From Variovorax sp037204085 (GTDB lineage Bacteria; Pseudomonadota; Gammaproteobacteria; Burkholderiales; Burkholderiaceae_C): a stretch of DNA of 64,000 nt. The stretch lies in NCBI RefSeq assembly GCF_037204085.1, contig NZ_JBBCBW010000014.1:73303-137302 (forward strand), in the 5' to 3' direction. A model generated the notes under the pieces. It ran no database searches, was not told the DNA's origin, and was given only the letters and a program-made list of their open reading frames with translations. Positions 16,969 through 26,766 of this stretch are shown piece by piece. The translations under genes and the position numbers were made by a program. Position 1 is the first letter of the stretch. Every line of letters begins with the position of its first letter.

Positions 16969-17501
16969 CAGCGAATCCGCATGTGGCGGTACGCAATGGC
17001 CTGGAGCGCATCGAAGTCCGGAACCTCCCACGGTGCGCGGTTCAGTTCGCGATGGCGCGCGAGCCATTCGCTCCAGCAGGCGAACTGCGCGGGGGAGGGC
17101 GACACCAGCGCCCGGCGGCTTTTCATCTGCTCGAGCGCATCGAGCGGGCGGGCGCCGCGAAACACCATCACGCACAGCGCGAGCGTGGCCGAGCGGCCGA
17201 TGCCGTGTTCGCAGTGAATGAGCACGCGCTCGCCGCGGTCGAGCGCGGCGCTGGCAAAGGCCACGCCTTCATCGAGCTGCGCGGCATCGACGCCGCACAT
17301 GTCCTCGGTCGGCAAATGCAGCAGCGTCATGCCGTGCCGGTGCAGCACGGCCTCGTCGTCCTTGGCCTCGTTGCGCAGGTCGACCACCGCGCGAATGCGA
17401 TGCGCGGAGGCGAGCTCTTCGGCCCGCTCCGACGGAAAGCTGCCGCCGACGGCAAGCTCCTGCGTGATCCAGCTGAAGTTGGGTGTCCAGGTCGTCGTCA
17501 T
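16968..17501 (-). CDS. Dual-specificity/tyrosine phosphatase
   Basis: The 177-residue protein carries the Cys-based phosphatase signature HCEHGIGRSA (Cys near residue 97), with a plausible general acid region around LHLPTEDMCG. A start at 17501 puts the domain close to the N-terminus; an alternative ATG at 17528 adds nine residues, and neither has a strong ribosome site. The substrate could be a phosphoprotein, a phosphoinositol or another small phosphate. The gene is coupled to the PRTase/kinase-like fusion downstream and divergent from ugd. Confidence 0.82.
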   Translation of the reverse strand: MTTTWTPNFSWITQELAVGGSFPSERAEELASAHRIRAVVDLRNEAKDDEAVLHRHGMTLLHLPTEDMCGVDAAQLDEGVAFASAALDRGERVLIHCEHGIGRSATLALCVMVFRGARPLDALEQMKSRRALVSPSPAQFACWSEWLARHRELNRAPWEVPDFDALQAIAYRHMRIR

Positions 17502-17510
17502 CGTTCGCAG

Positions 17511-17646
17511 TCGTCGAAAAAATTTCATGGCAACCGGCATGCCCGAAGGGCGCCGCCTCTGTTTTCGATGCGCCACGTTATTTGCGCTCATCAATGCAGT
17601 CAACCATGCACCACGGTGCTGTCCTGTTCCTTCGTCGAAAAATTTC
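17511..17646. promoter_or_regulatory. Repeated TCGTCGAA-A/T-tract motif between phosphatase and ugd
   Basis: The motif TCGTCGAAAAAATTTC occurs at 17511-17526 and TTCGTCGAAAAATTTC at 17631-17646. TTCGTCGAA is a 9-bp palindrome followed by an A/T tract. The same core with a reversed A/T flank is found upstream of the glycan operon at 22411. It could be a shared operator or an UP-like element for the divergent phosphatase and ugd promoters. The first copy may lie within the phosphatase 5' end if the longer start is used. Confidence 0.4.
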
Positions 17647-17708
17647 TGCTAGGTTTTTTCAGCACGCTTGCACCACCACGAACATCGGCACTCATCCGTC
17701 CTCTCCCC

Positions 17709-19094
17709 ATGAAAATTTCAGTCCTCGGTACCGGCTACGTAGGCCTCGTCACGGGCAGTTGCCTGGCGGAGATCGGCAATGAAGTCGTCTGCTTCGACGT
17801 CGATCAGCGCAAGGTCGAAATCCTGCAATCGGGCGGCGTGCCGATCCACGAGGAAGGCCTGCCGCAGCTCATCGAGCGCAACGTGCGCACCGGCCGCCTG
17901 CTCTTCACGACCGACGTGGCCCGGGCCGTGCACCACGGCGACCTCATCTTCATCGCGGCCGGCACGCCGCCCGGCGAAGACGGCAGTGCCGACCTGCAAT
18001 ACGTGCTAGCCGCCGGCCGCAGCATCGGCCGCCATATGCAGGGCTTCAAGGTGGTGGTCGAAAAGTCCACCGTGCCGGTGGGCACCGCCGGCAAGCTGCG
18101 CGCAGCCATCGAGGAAGAGCTTTCAGAGCGCCGCGGCAACGGCGACCACGCCGCGGGCAGCGGCTTGCAGGGGGTCCCGGTCGCCATCGTGTCCAACCCC
18201 GAATTCCTGAAAGAGGGCGCGGCCGTCGATGACTTCATGCGGCCCGACCGCATCGTGGTGGGCACCGAGCCCGGCGACGCGGGGCGCCATGCCAGGGAAG
18301 TGATGACCCGCCTGTATGCGCCCTTCAACCGGCAGCGCGACCGCATGATCCACATGGACGTGAAGGCGGCCGAGTTCACCAAGTACGCGGCCAACGCCAT
18401 GCTCGCCACGCGCATCAGCTTCATGAACGAGCTTGCAAATCTTGCAGAAAAAGTGGGCGTCGACATCGAGCAGGTGCGCCGCGGCATAGGCTCCGATCCG
18501 CGCATCGGCTACAGCTTTCTGTATGCGGGGTTGGGTTACGGCGGCAGCTGCTTTCCCAAGGACGTGCAGGCGCTGGTGCACACCGCCGCCACGCACGGCC
18601 AGCGCTTGCAGGTGCTGGAGGCGGTGCGCGCGGTGAACGATGCGCAAAAGCAGGTGCTCATAGAAAAGATCGTCCGCCGCTTCGGCGAAGACCTGCGCGG
18701 CCGCCGCTTCGGCGTGTGGGGGCTGGCCTTCAAGCCCGACACCGACGACATGCGCGAAGCGCCGAGTCGCCTGGTGATCAAGGCGCTGCTGGTGCGTGGC
18801 GCTGAAGTGGTTGCGCACGACCCCGTGGCCATTGCCGAAGCGCGCAGGGTGCTTGCGGGCGACCTGGACGGCATGCCCGAGCTGATTGCGCGCCTGCGCT
18901 ACGTCGAGAACCCGATGCAGGCCGCGGAAGACGCCGACGCGCTGGTCATCCTCACGGACTGGAAGGCCTTCAAGAGCCCCAGCTTCAGCGCGCTGAAGAC
19001 CGCGCTCAGGCAGCCGCTGATCTTCGACGGACGCAATCTGTACGACCCCGAGATCCGGTCGCAGGGTTTCGACTACCTGGCCATCGGCCGCTGA
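17709..19094 (+). CDS. ugd: UDP-glucose 6-dehydrogenase
   Basis: The 461-residue cytosolic enzyme oxidises UDP-glucose twice with NAD to give UDP-glucuronate. The N-terminal NAD-binding motif is LGTGYVG (residues 6-12), and the catalytic Cys lies in GYGGSCFPKD (near residue 281). The C-terminal UDP-binding domain contains GLAFKPDTDDMREAPS. Length is typical. The next gene makes UDP-xylose from its product, 36 bases downstream and on the same strand. Confidence 0.96.
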   Translation: MKISVLGTGYVGLVTGSCLAEIGNEVVCFDVDQRKVEILQSGGVPIHEEGLPQLIERNVRTGRLLFTTDVARAVHHGDLIFIAAGTPPGEDGSADLQYVLAAGRSIGRHMQGFKVVVEKSTVPVGTAGKLRAAIEEELSERRGNGDHAAGSGLQGVPVAIVSNPEFLKEGAAVDDFMRPDRIVVGTEPGDAGRHAREVMTRLYAPFNRQRDRMIHMDVKAAEFTKYAANAMLATRISFMNELANLAEKVGVDIEQVRRGIGSDPRIGYSFLYAGLGYGGSCFPKDVQALVHTAATHGQRLQVLEAVRAVNDAQKQVLIEKIVRRFGEDLRGRRFGVWGLAFKPDTDDMREAPSRLVIKALLVRGAEVVAHDPVAIAEARRVLAGDLDGMPELIARLRYVENPMQAAEDADALVILTDWKAFKSPSFSALKTALRQPLIFDGRNLYDPEIRSQGFDYLAIGR

Positions 19095-19130
19095 ACAAAG
19101 ACAGACAAACACACAACAGGAGCTTCGATC

Positions 19131-20183
<1,053 letters not shown>

Positions 20184-21054
20184 CGCCGGACCATGCTCGC
20201 GCAGAACTCGGCAAACTCCTCGGGTTGCTGCGGCGGGCTGGTGTGGTGCGGCGCAATGCCGCGGTGCTCGGGCGTGAAGCAGAAGGTCAGCGTCACGTCG
20301 AAGTCTTCCAGCGCACGCATCTGGCGGTCGAACCAGCGCTCGGCGTTCGGCCGGAAGCTGTCGGCCCAGCTCAGCCCGGTGCGCAGGTGGCGCACGCCCA
20401 GCCGTTCGAGCCAGCGCACCGCGTCGTCGAGCCGGTGGTCTTCGAAGTGGAACCACTGGCAAATGCCCATCGAGGGCGTGTAGCTCGCAAACTGCTCGCA
20501 TGCAAGCTTGGGCGTGCCGTCTTCGCGCAGCAGGCCCATGTGAAAGTGCCGGTAATAGCTCGATCCCTCGGCCTCGCGGTGCCGCGTGGTTGCGGGCCAG
20601 GCCTGGGGCAGGTCGTAGAGCGAATACCAGAAGATGCGCGGCACCCGGCCGATCAGCAGCTCCGCCGTGCGGCGCAGCCCGAACTCCTGCACCTCTTCAG
20701 CGCCGAAGGTCGACACGCCCACTTCGGTCACCCACACCGGCAGGTGCGTCACGGCCTCGATCTCGGCAATGCGGCGCGGCCACTCATGAATCTGCCAGTT
20801 GTTCCAGTCCAGCGGAAAGCCGTGCACCGCGACCGCATCGAGCCCGTCGAGCACGCCGCGGTCGCGCAGCCCGACCATGAAGTGCGCGTCGATGGGTGAG
20901 ATGCCGCCGAGCACCTGCGTGAGCGTGCCGCTCTCCGCGCGCACCGCGCTCGATGCCAGCTTGACCATCTGCGCATAGGCAGACCAGTCGGGGTCGAGCT
21001 CGAGGTCCCAGTGCGACTTGTTGTTGGGCTCGTTCCAGAACTTGACGGCTTCGA

Positions 21055-22206
21055 TCATGCGAGCTTGCTCCTCTTCGTGTGGCGCGGCGCATGCTCATGC
21101 GCGCGAGCTTTGCGTTCGGGCGGGGCGGCGGCTTCGGCGTCGCCGCGAATGAATGCCTCCACCAGCTCGCGCGCCTCGTCGTCGGTGAACTGCTGCGGCG
21201 GAGACTTCATGAAATAGCTCGAAGGCGCCAGCACCGCGCCGCCCACGCCGCGGTCGAGCGCGAGCTTGGCGCAGCGCACCGCATCGATCACCACGCCGGC
21301 GGAGTTGGGCGAGTCCCACACCTCGAGCTTGACCTCGCACTGCAGCGGCACGTTGCCGAAGGTGGTGCCTTCCATGCGGATGTAGCACCACTTGCGGTCG
21401 TCCAGCCACGGCACGTGGTCGCTTGGGCCCACATGCACGTCGGAGGCCTTCATGGGATGCCCGAGCTGGCTCGTGACGGCCTGCGTCTTGGAGATCTTCT
21501 TGGACAGCAACCGCTCGCGTTCGAGCATGTTCAAAAAGTCGGTGTTGCCGCCGAAGTTGAGCTGGTAGGTGCGGTCGAGCCGAACGCCGCGCTTCCTGAA
21601 CAGGTCGGTAAGAATGCGGTGCACGATGGTCGCGCCCACCTGCGACTTGATGTCGTCCCCGATGATCGGCAGGCCGCGTTCGGCAAAGCGCCTTTCCCAC
21701 TCGGGCCGCGATGCAATGAACACGGGCACGCAGTTGACGAAGGCGCAGCCGGCCTCCAGCACCTGCTGTGCATACCACTCGGTCGCCTTCTCGGAGCCCA
21801 CTGGCAGGTAGGAGACGACCACGTCGGTCTTCGTCTCCTTCAGGATCTTCGCCACGTTCTGCGCCTTGCCCGGCGCGAGCGGCACTACCTCCTTCAGGTA
21901 GGTGCCGATGCCGTCGTGCGTGGGGCCGCGGTGCACCGGCACGCCGAGCCTGGGCACATCGGCAAAGCGGATGGTGTTGTTGGGCGCCTCGTAGATGGCT
22001 TCGCCCAGGTCGCGCCCGACCTTTTGCGCATGCACGTCGAAGGCCGCGCTGAACTCGATGTCCGACGGGCGATATCCCGCGAGATCGAGATGCATCAGGC
22101 CGGGAATGAAGTCGGTGCCCTGGGCGTTGCCATAGAAATGAACACCCTGCACCAGCGAGGAGGCGCAGTTGCCCACACCGACGATTGCGACACGTATCTT
22201 GCTCAT
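21055..22206 (-). CDS. Inositol-3-phosphate synthase family protein
   Basis: The 383-residue protein starts at ATG 22206 (a longer frame adds 65 residues without coding character). It matches the actinobacterial-type Ino1 pattern: IVGVGNCASSLVQG at the N-terminus, SYLPVGSEKATEWYAQQ, GDDIKSQVGATIVHR and the substrate-binding GGNTDFLNMLER. It should convert glucose 6-phosphate to inositol 3-phosphate with NAD. Downstream, the glycoside hydrolase-like gene overlaps it by four bases, so both are made from one transcript. In this sugar locus it points to inositol as a building block or acceptor (inference). Confidence 0.88.
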   Translation of the reverse strand: MSKIRVAIVGVGNCASSLVQGVHFYGNAQGTDFIPGLMHLDLAGYRPSDIEFSAAFDVHAQKVGRDLGEAIYEAPNNTIRFADVPRLGVPVHRGPTHDGIGTYLKEVVPLAPGKAQNVAKILKETKTDVVVSYLPVGSEKATEWYAQQVLEAGCAFVNCVPVFIASRPEWERRFAERGLPIIGDDIKSQVGATIVHRILTDLFRKRGVRLDRTYQLNFGGNTDFLNMLERERLLSKKISKTQAVTSQLGHPMKASDVHVGPSDHVPWLDDRKWCYIRMEGTTFGNVPLQCEVKLEVWDSPNSAGVVIDAVRCAKLALDRGVGGAVLAPSSYFMKSPPQQFTDDEARELVEAFIRGDAEAAAPPERKARAHEHAPRHTKRSKLA

Positions 22207-22410
22207 GTTGGAGACCTTTGCGAGAGCCGCCGCGCATGCGCGGGGCGGACGTGATTGAACACAAGCCGAAGCTTTGTTCCTTCGCAATCTACGCTCGTTT
22301 GAAGCCTCGCGCGCACGCGAAACACCCTCGATGCACAGACCCAACTCTGCAGTGGAGTAACCGGGCATCGCGCCTACACACAGGTAAGTACCTTCGCACA
22401 TGAAGGCGGC

Positions 22411-22427
22411 AATTTTTCGTCGAATTT
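22411..22427. promoter_or_regulatory. TTCGTCGAA motif upstream of glycan operon
   Basis: The region AATTTTTCGTCGAATTT contains the same 9-bp palindrome as the copy at 17631, with A/T flanks, and both copies are followed by TAGG on the plus strand. It sits in the 297-bp divergent gap (22207-22503) between the inositol phosphate synthase gene and the rightward operon. Nothing else recognisable was seen in that gap. Confidence 0.4.
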
Positions 22428-22503
22428 AGGCCTTCGCCAAGGCGTTGAAAAAGAAGATTTCTCCCTCGACGATTCGCCGCCGGCTCAAACAAAAAGGGGT
22501 TTC

Positions 22504-23622
22504 ATGTCGCAGCAAATTCTCATCACCGGCGGCGCCGGTTTCATTGGCTCGCATCTCGCAGACGAGCTTCTCTCCCACGGCTATCGCGTTCGCGTTCTCG
22601 ACAACCTTGCGCCGCAGGTGCATGGCGACAGCGGGCGCAGGCCCGACTACCTGGAGGCCGACATCGAACTCGTCGTCGGCGACGTGTGCGACCCGGCCGC
22701 GGTGCGCAATGCGCTCAAGGGCGTCGACGCGGTCTACCACTTCGCGTCGGCGGTCGGCGTGGGCCAGAGCATGTACGAGGTGGCGCACTACACGCGGGTG
22801 AACAACCTGGGCACCGCGGTGCTGCTGGAGGCGCTGATCGAAAAGCCGGTGAAGAAACTGATCGTCGCATCGAGCATGAGCCTGTATGGCGAAGGCCTTT
22901 ACCGCACCGCAAGCGGCGAGCTCCGCACGGTGCAGGAGCGCACGCTCGAGCAGCTGCGGCGCGGCGACTGGGAATGGCGCGACGAGGACGGCCTCGCACT
23001 GGTGCCCGCGCCCACGCCGGAAGACAAGGCACCTGCGCTTGCGTCGGTGTATGCGTTGTCCAAGTTCGACCAGGAGCGCATGTGCCTCATGATCGGCCGG
23101 GCGTACAACATTCCAACCGCGGCGCTGCGTTTCTTCAACGCCTATGGACCGCGGCAGGCGCTCTCGAACCCGTACACCGGCGTGCTCGCGATCTTTGCGT
23201 CGCGCCTGCTCAACGACAGTCCTCCCAAGATCTTCGAAGACGGGCACCAGCAGCGCGACTTCGTGAGCGTGTACGACATTGCGCGCGCCTCGCGGCTTGC
23301 ACTCGAAATGCCGGCCGCTGCTGGCGAGGTGTTCAACATCGGCAGCGGCGAGGCCTACAGCGTGCGAGACATCGCGCAGCGCGTGGCCGAGGCCGTGGGC
23401 AAGGAAAACCTGCTGCCCGAAATCACGGGCAAGTACCGCGTCGGCGACATACGCCACTGCTATGCGGACATATCCAAGGCGCGCCGCGTGCTGGGCTATT
23501 CGCCCCGCGTGAGCCTGGAAGACGGCCTGGCCGAGCTCGCAGCCTGGCTGGAGGGGCAAGCGGCGGTCGACCGCGTGGCGCAAGCGAGTGCAGAGCTTTC
23601 CGCGCGCGGGTTGGCCATATGA
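22504..23622 (+). CDS. NAD-dependent sugar epimerase (dTDP-rhamnose 4-epimerase-like)
   Basis: The 372-residue extended SDR has GGAGFIGSH at the N-terminus, the catalytic Y-x3-K in VYALSKFDQ (Tyr183, Lys187), and ALRFFNAYGPRQALSNPYTG, which is typical of epimerases acting on NDP-hexoses. The long insert at about 135-180 and the overall pattern resemble WbiB-type dTDP-L-rhamnose 4-epimerases; the exact sugar is uncertain. AAGGGG precedes the ATG. It is the first gene of a run of overlapping or nearly abutting genes to 32632. Confidence 0.85.
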   Translation: MSQQILITGGAGFIGSHLADELLSHGYRVRVLDNLAPQVHGDSGRRPDYLEADIELVVGDVCDPAAVRNALKGVDAVYHFASAVGVGQSMYEVAHYTRVNNLGTAVLLEALIEKPVKKLIVASSMSLYGEGLYRTASGELRTVQERTLEQLRRGDWEWRDEDGLALVPAPTPEDKAPALASVYALSKFDQERMCLMIGRAYNIPTAALRFFNAYGPRQALSNPYTGVLAIFASRLLNDSPPKIFEDGHQQRDFVSVYDIARASRLALEMPAAAGEVFNIGSGEAYSVRDIAQRVAEAVGKENLLPEITGKYRVGDIRHCYADISKARRVLGYSPRVSLEDGLAELAAWLEGQAAVDRVAQASAELSARGLAI

Positions 23623-24749
23623 ACAGCCGGGACGCAGTACTCACTCCCCGGCGCGCGCTCAACGGCAAGGATCGGGTCACGCTCATCACGGGTGGCGCGG
23701 GCTTCGTGGGGGCCAACCTCGCACACAGGTTGCTGTCCGAAGGCCGCCGCGTGCTGGTGTTCGACAACCTCTCGCGCCCCGGCGTGGAACGCAACCTCGA
23801 TTGGCTGCAGCAGAACCATGCGACCGGCCTCGACGTGGCTGTTGCGGATATTCGCGATGCCGCCGCGGTGGAGCGGGCGGTTGCGCGGGCCGACCACGTC
23901 TTTCATTTTGCGGCGCAGGTCGCGGTGACCACGAGCCTGGTCGACCCTCGCGAAGACTTTGCGGTGAACGCGCTGGGCACGCTCAATGTGCTGGAGGCGG
24001 CCCGCGCGCAGCCGGTGCCGCCCTCGGTGCTGATGACATCGACCAACAAGGTCTACGGCGGCCTGGAAGACGTGGAGCTCAAGCTCGAGGGCCAGCGCTA
24101 TGGACCGGTGACGTCCGACATTGCAAGCCACGGCATCTCCGAAGCGCGGCCGCTCGACTTTCACAGCCCCTATGGCTGCTCCAAGGGAACGGCCGACCAG
24201 TACGTGCACGACTACGCGCGCAGCTACGGCATGAAGACCGTGGTCTTCCGCATGAGCTGCATCTACGGCCAGCGCCAGTTCGGCACCGAAGACCAGGGCT
24301 GGGTGGCGCACTTCCTGTTGCGCGCGCTCGACGGCGAACCCATCACGCTATTCGGCGACGGCAAGCAGGTGCGCGACATCCTGTTCGTCGACGACCTGGT
24401 CGATGCATTCGTGCTGGCGCAGCGCCATATCGGCAAGCTGGCCGGCGGCGCCTTCAACATCGGCGGCGGGCCGCGCAACGTGATCAGTTTGCTCGACCTG
24501 CTGGACCAGATCGAAGTGCTCGAAGGCAGGCGCCCCGAAACCGCGCATGAAGACTGGCGCACCGGAGACCAGCGCTACTACGTCTCGGACACGCGCCGCT
24601 TCGAGGCCGCCACGGGTTGGCGACCCGCCGTCGATGCGCAGCACGGCATCGAGCGGCTGCACCAGTGGCTGCGCGAGATGCGGGCGCAACCCGCCACCGC
24701 CCGCAAGAGCGGCCAGCGCCGCCCGGTGCTTGCAGCGGCCGGGAGGTGA
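23619..24749 (+). CDS. NAD-dependent sugar epimerase (CDP-paratose 2-epimerase-like)
   Basis: The 376-residue extended SDR has GGAGFVGANL, the catalytic pair in SPYGCSKGTADQY (Tyr185, Lys189), SCIYGQRQFGTEDQGWVAHF and GDGKQVRDILFVDDLV. These are the marks of the tyvelose/CDP-paratose 2-epimerase branch. The start ATG overlaps the previous stop (ATGA at 23619-23622). It probably supplies a 2-epimerised NDP sugar to the glycosyltransferases downstream. Confidence 0.85.
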   Translation: MNSRDAVLTPRRALNGKDRVTLITGGAGFVGANLAHRLLSEGRRVLVFDNLSRPGVERNLDWLQQNHATGLDVAVADIRDAAAVERAVARADHVFHFAAQVAVTTSLVDPREDFAVNALGTLNVLEAARAQPVPPSVLMTSTNKVYGGLEDVELKLEGQRYGPVTSDIASHGISEARPLDFHSPYGCSKGTADQYVHDYARSYGMKTVVFRMSCIYGQRQFGTEDQGWVAHFLLRALDGEPITLFGDGKQVRDILFVDDLVDAFVLAQRHIGKLAGGAFNIGGGPRNVISLLDLLDQIEVLEGRRPETAHEDWRTGDQRYYVSDTRRFEAATGWRPAVDAQHGIERLHQWLREMRAQPATARKSGQRRPVLAAAGR

Positions 24750-24751
24750 GC

Positions 24752-25705
24752 ATGTTCGCCAGTGTCATTGCTTCGCCAAGACAGGCTGTCCTGCGGCAGG
24801 TGGATACGCCCGAGCCGGCTGCGGGCCAGGTGCTGCTCAAGCTCGAGGGCTCGGGCGTCTGCGCATCGAGCCTGCCGCTGTGGGAGGGCCGCTCATGGTT
24901 CGAATACCCGCAGCCGGCCGGTGCGCCGGGCCACGAAGGCTGGGGCCGCGTGGCGGCGGTGGGCGAGGGCGTCAACGGCCTGGCCGTGGGCGACCGCGTG
25001 GCCGCGCTCACCTACCGCGCGCATGCCGAATACGACGTGGCCGATGCGGGCTCGGTGGTGCCGTTGCCGGCTTCGCTCGCCGATGTGGCCATGCCCGGCG
25101 AGCCGCTGGGCTGCGCGGTCAACATCTTTCGCCGCAGCGACATCCGCGCCGGCCAGACCGTGGCCATCGTCGGCATCGGGTTTCTCGGGGCCATTCTCAC
25201 GCGGCTTGCCACGCAGGCGGGCGCGCGGGTCATTGCCATATCGCGCCGGCCCTTTGCGCTGGAGGTTGCGCGCCACGCGGGCGCCGCGCACACCATCGTG
25301 ATGGACGACCACTGGCGCATCCTGGACGAGGTGAAGCGCCTCACCGGCGAGAAGATGTGCGAACGCACCATCGAGGCCGTCGGCCTGCAGTGGCCGCTCG
25401 ACCTGGCCGGAGAGATCACCGGCGAGCGCGGCCGCCTCGTGATTGCGGGCTATCACCAGGACGGGACTCGCCAGGTCAACATGCAGATGTGGAACTGGCG
25501 CGGCATCGATGTGATCAACGCGCATGAACGCGACCCGCGCATGTACGTGCAGGGCATCCGCGAAGCCGTCGACATGATGGCCGCGGGCGTGCTCGATGCC
25601 GAGCCGCTCTTTACGCACCGCCTGCCGCTCGACCGGTTGGGCGAGGCGCTGGAGCTCACGCGCACCCGGCCCGACGGTTTTCTGAAAGCGGTGGTGACCA
25701 CGTGA
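24752..25705 (+). CDS. MDR-family (zinc-type) alcohol dehydrogenase
   Basis: The 317-residue medium-chain dehydrogenase has GSGVCASSLPLWEG, GHEGWGRVAAVGEGV and the NAD-binding IVGIGFLGAI. It is shorter than the usual 340-350 residues because the structural-zinc Cys-rich lobe is absent. It should oxidise or reduce a sugar, polyol or inositol carbon. It starts two bases after the preceding stop and ends in GTGA overlap with the next gene. Confidence 0.85.
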   Translation: MFASVIASPRQAVLRQVDTPEPAAGQVLLKLEGSGVCASSLPLWEGRSWFEYPQPAGAPGHEGWGRVAAVGEGVNGLAVGDRVAALTYRAHAEYDVADAGSVVPLPASLADVAMPGEPLGCAVNIFRRSDIRAGQTVAIVGIGFLGAILTRLATQAGARVIAISRRPFALEVARHAGAAHTIVMDDHWRILDEVKRLTGEKMCERTIEAVGLQWPLDLAGEITGERGRLVIAGYHQDGTRQVNMQMWNWRGIDVINAHERDPRMYVQGIREAVDMMAAGVLDAEPLFTHRLPLDRLGEALELTRTRPDGFLKAVVTT

Positions 25706-26766
25706 GGACGGCGCACATGATGAATGCGCTGGAGCCGGCGCTGGCGACTGCGCCGTCCGCGGGCACGCAGGCAGCGCCGCTTCGACGGCCCCGGCTCGGC
25801 TTTCTGGGCGTCGGCTGGATCGGCAGGAACCGCATGGAAGCCATTGCGAAAGACGGCTTGGCGGAAATCGCTGCAGTGGCGGATGCGCAGGTCGATGCAT
25901 GCGAAGCCGCCTGCGCGCTGGCGCCCGGCGCGGCCAGCTTGCGCTCGCTCGATGCGTTGCTCGAACGCGATCTCGACGGGCTCGTGATCGCCACGCCAAG
26001 CGCGCTCCATGCGCGGCAGGCCGAGGCGGCGCTTGCGCGCGGCGTGGCAGTGTTCTGCCAGAAGCCGCTGGCACGTACCGCGGAGGAGACCAGGGGCGTG
26101 ATCGACGCGGCCAGGCGCGCCGACCGGCTGCTGGGCGTCGACCTGTCGTACCGGCGCACGGCGGGCATGCAGCGCATCCGCGAGCTGGTGTCCGCTGGGG
26201 AAATCGGCGATGTGTATGCCGTCGACCTAGTGTTCCACAACGCCTACGGCCCCGACAAGCCCTGGTTCCGCGACCCGGTGCTTTCGGGTGGCGGCTGCGT
26301 GATCGATCTCGGCATCCACATGGTCGACCTGGCGCTCTGGACCCTGGGCTTTCCGCGTGTCGAGGCGGTGTCGAGCCGCCTTCATGCGGGCGGCCGGCGC
26401 CTGGCGTTGCCTTCGGCGGTCGTCGAAGACCATGCGGTGGCGCAGATCGATCTTGCGGGCGGTTGCGTGGCGCGGCTCGCGTGCTCGTGGAACCTGCCGG
26501 CGGGCCGGGACGCCGTCATTGAAGCCAACTTTCACGGCACGCGCGGCGGAGCCTCGTTCCGCAACGTCGGCGGCTCCTTCTACGACTTCGTCGCCGAGCG
26601 TTTCGACGGCACGCGTGCAATACCGCTCGCGTCGCCGCCCGACGACTGGGGCGGGCGCGCCGCCGTGCACTGGGCGCGCGCGCTCGCGAACGGCGGTGCC
26701 TTCGATCCCGAGATCGAGCGGCTGACCGAGGTGGCGGCCGTGCTGGATGCGATCTATGAACGCTGA
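25702..26766 (+). CDS. Gfo/Idh/MocA-family oxidoreductase
   Basis: The 354-residue protein starts at GTG 25702, overlapping the previous stop (GTGA). About 30 residues of linker come before the Rossmann motif FLGVGWIGRNR. The catalytic Lys is in CQKPLA, and GGCVIDLGIHMVDLALW is the typical substrate-loop region. The family includes inositol 2-dehydrogenases and sugar keto-reductases. With the inositol phosphate synthase and the MDR dehydrogenase in the locus, an inositol- or sugar-oxidising step is plausible (inference). Confidence 0.88.
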   Translation: MRTAHMMNALEPALATAPSAGTQAAPLRRPRLGFLGVGWIGRNRMEAIAKDGLAEIAAVADAQVDACEAACALAPGAASLRSLDALLERDLDGLVIATPSALHARQAEAALARGVAVFCQKPLARTAEETRGVIDAARRADRLLGVDLSYRRTAGMQRIRELVSAGEIGDVYAVDLVFHNAYGPDKPWFRDPVLSGGGCVIDLGIHMVDLALWTLGFPRVEAVSSRLHAGGRRLALPSAVVEDHAVAQIDLAGGCVARLACSWNLPAGRDAVIEANFHGTRGGASFRNVGGSFYDFVAERFDGTRAIPLASPPDDWGGRAAVHWARALANGGAFDPEIERLTEVAAVLDAIYER

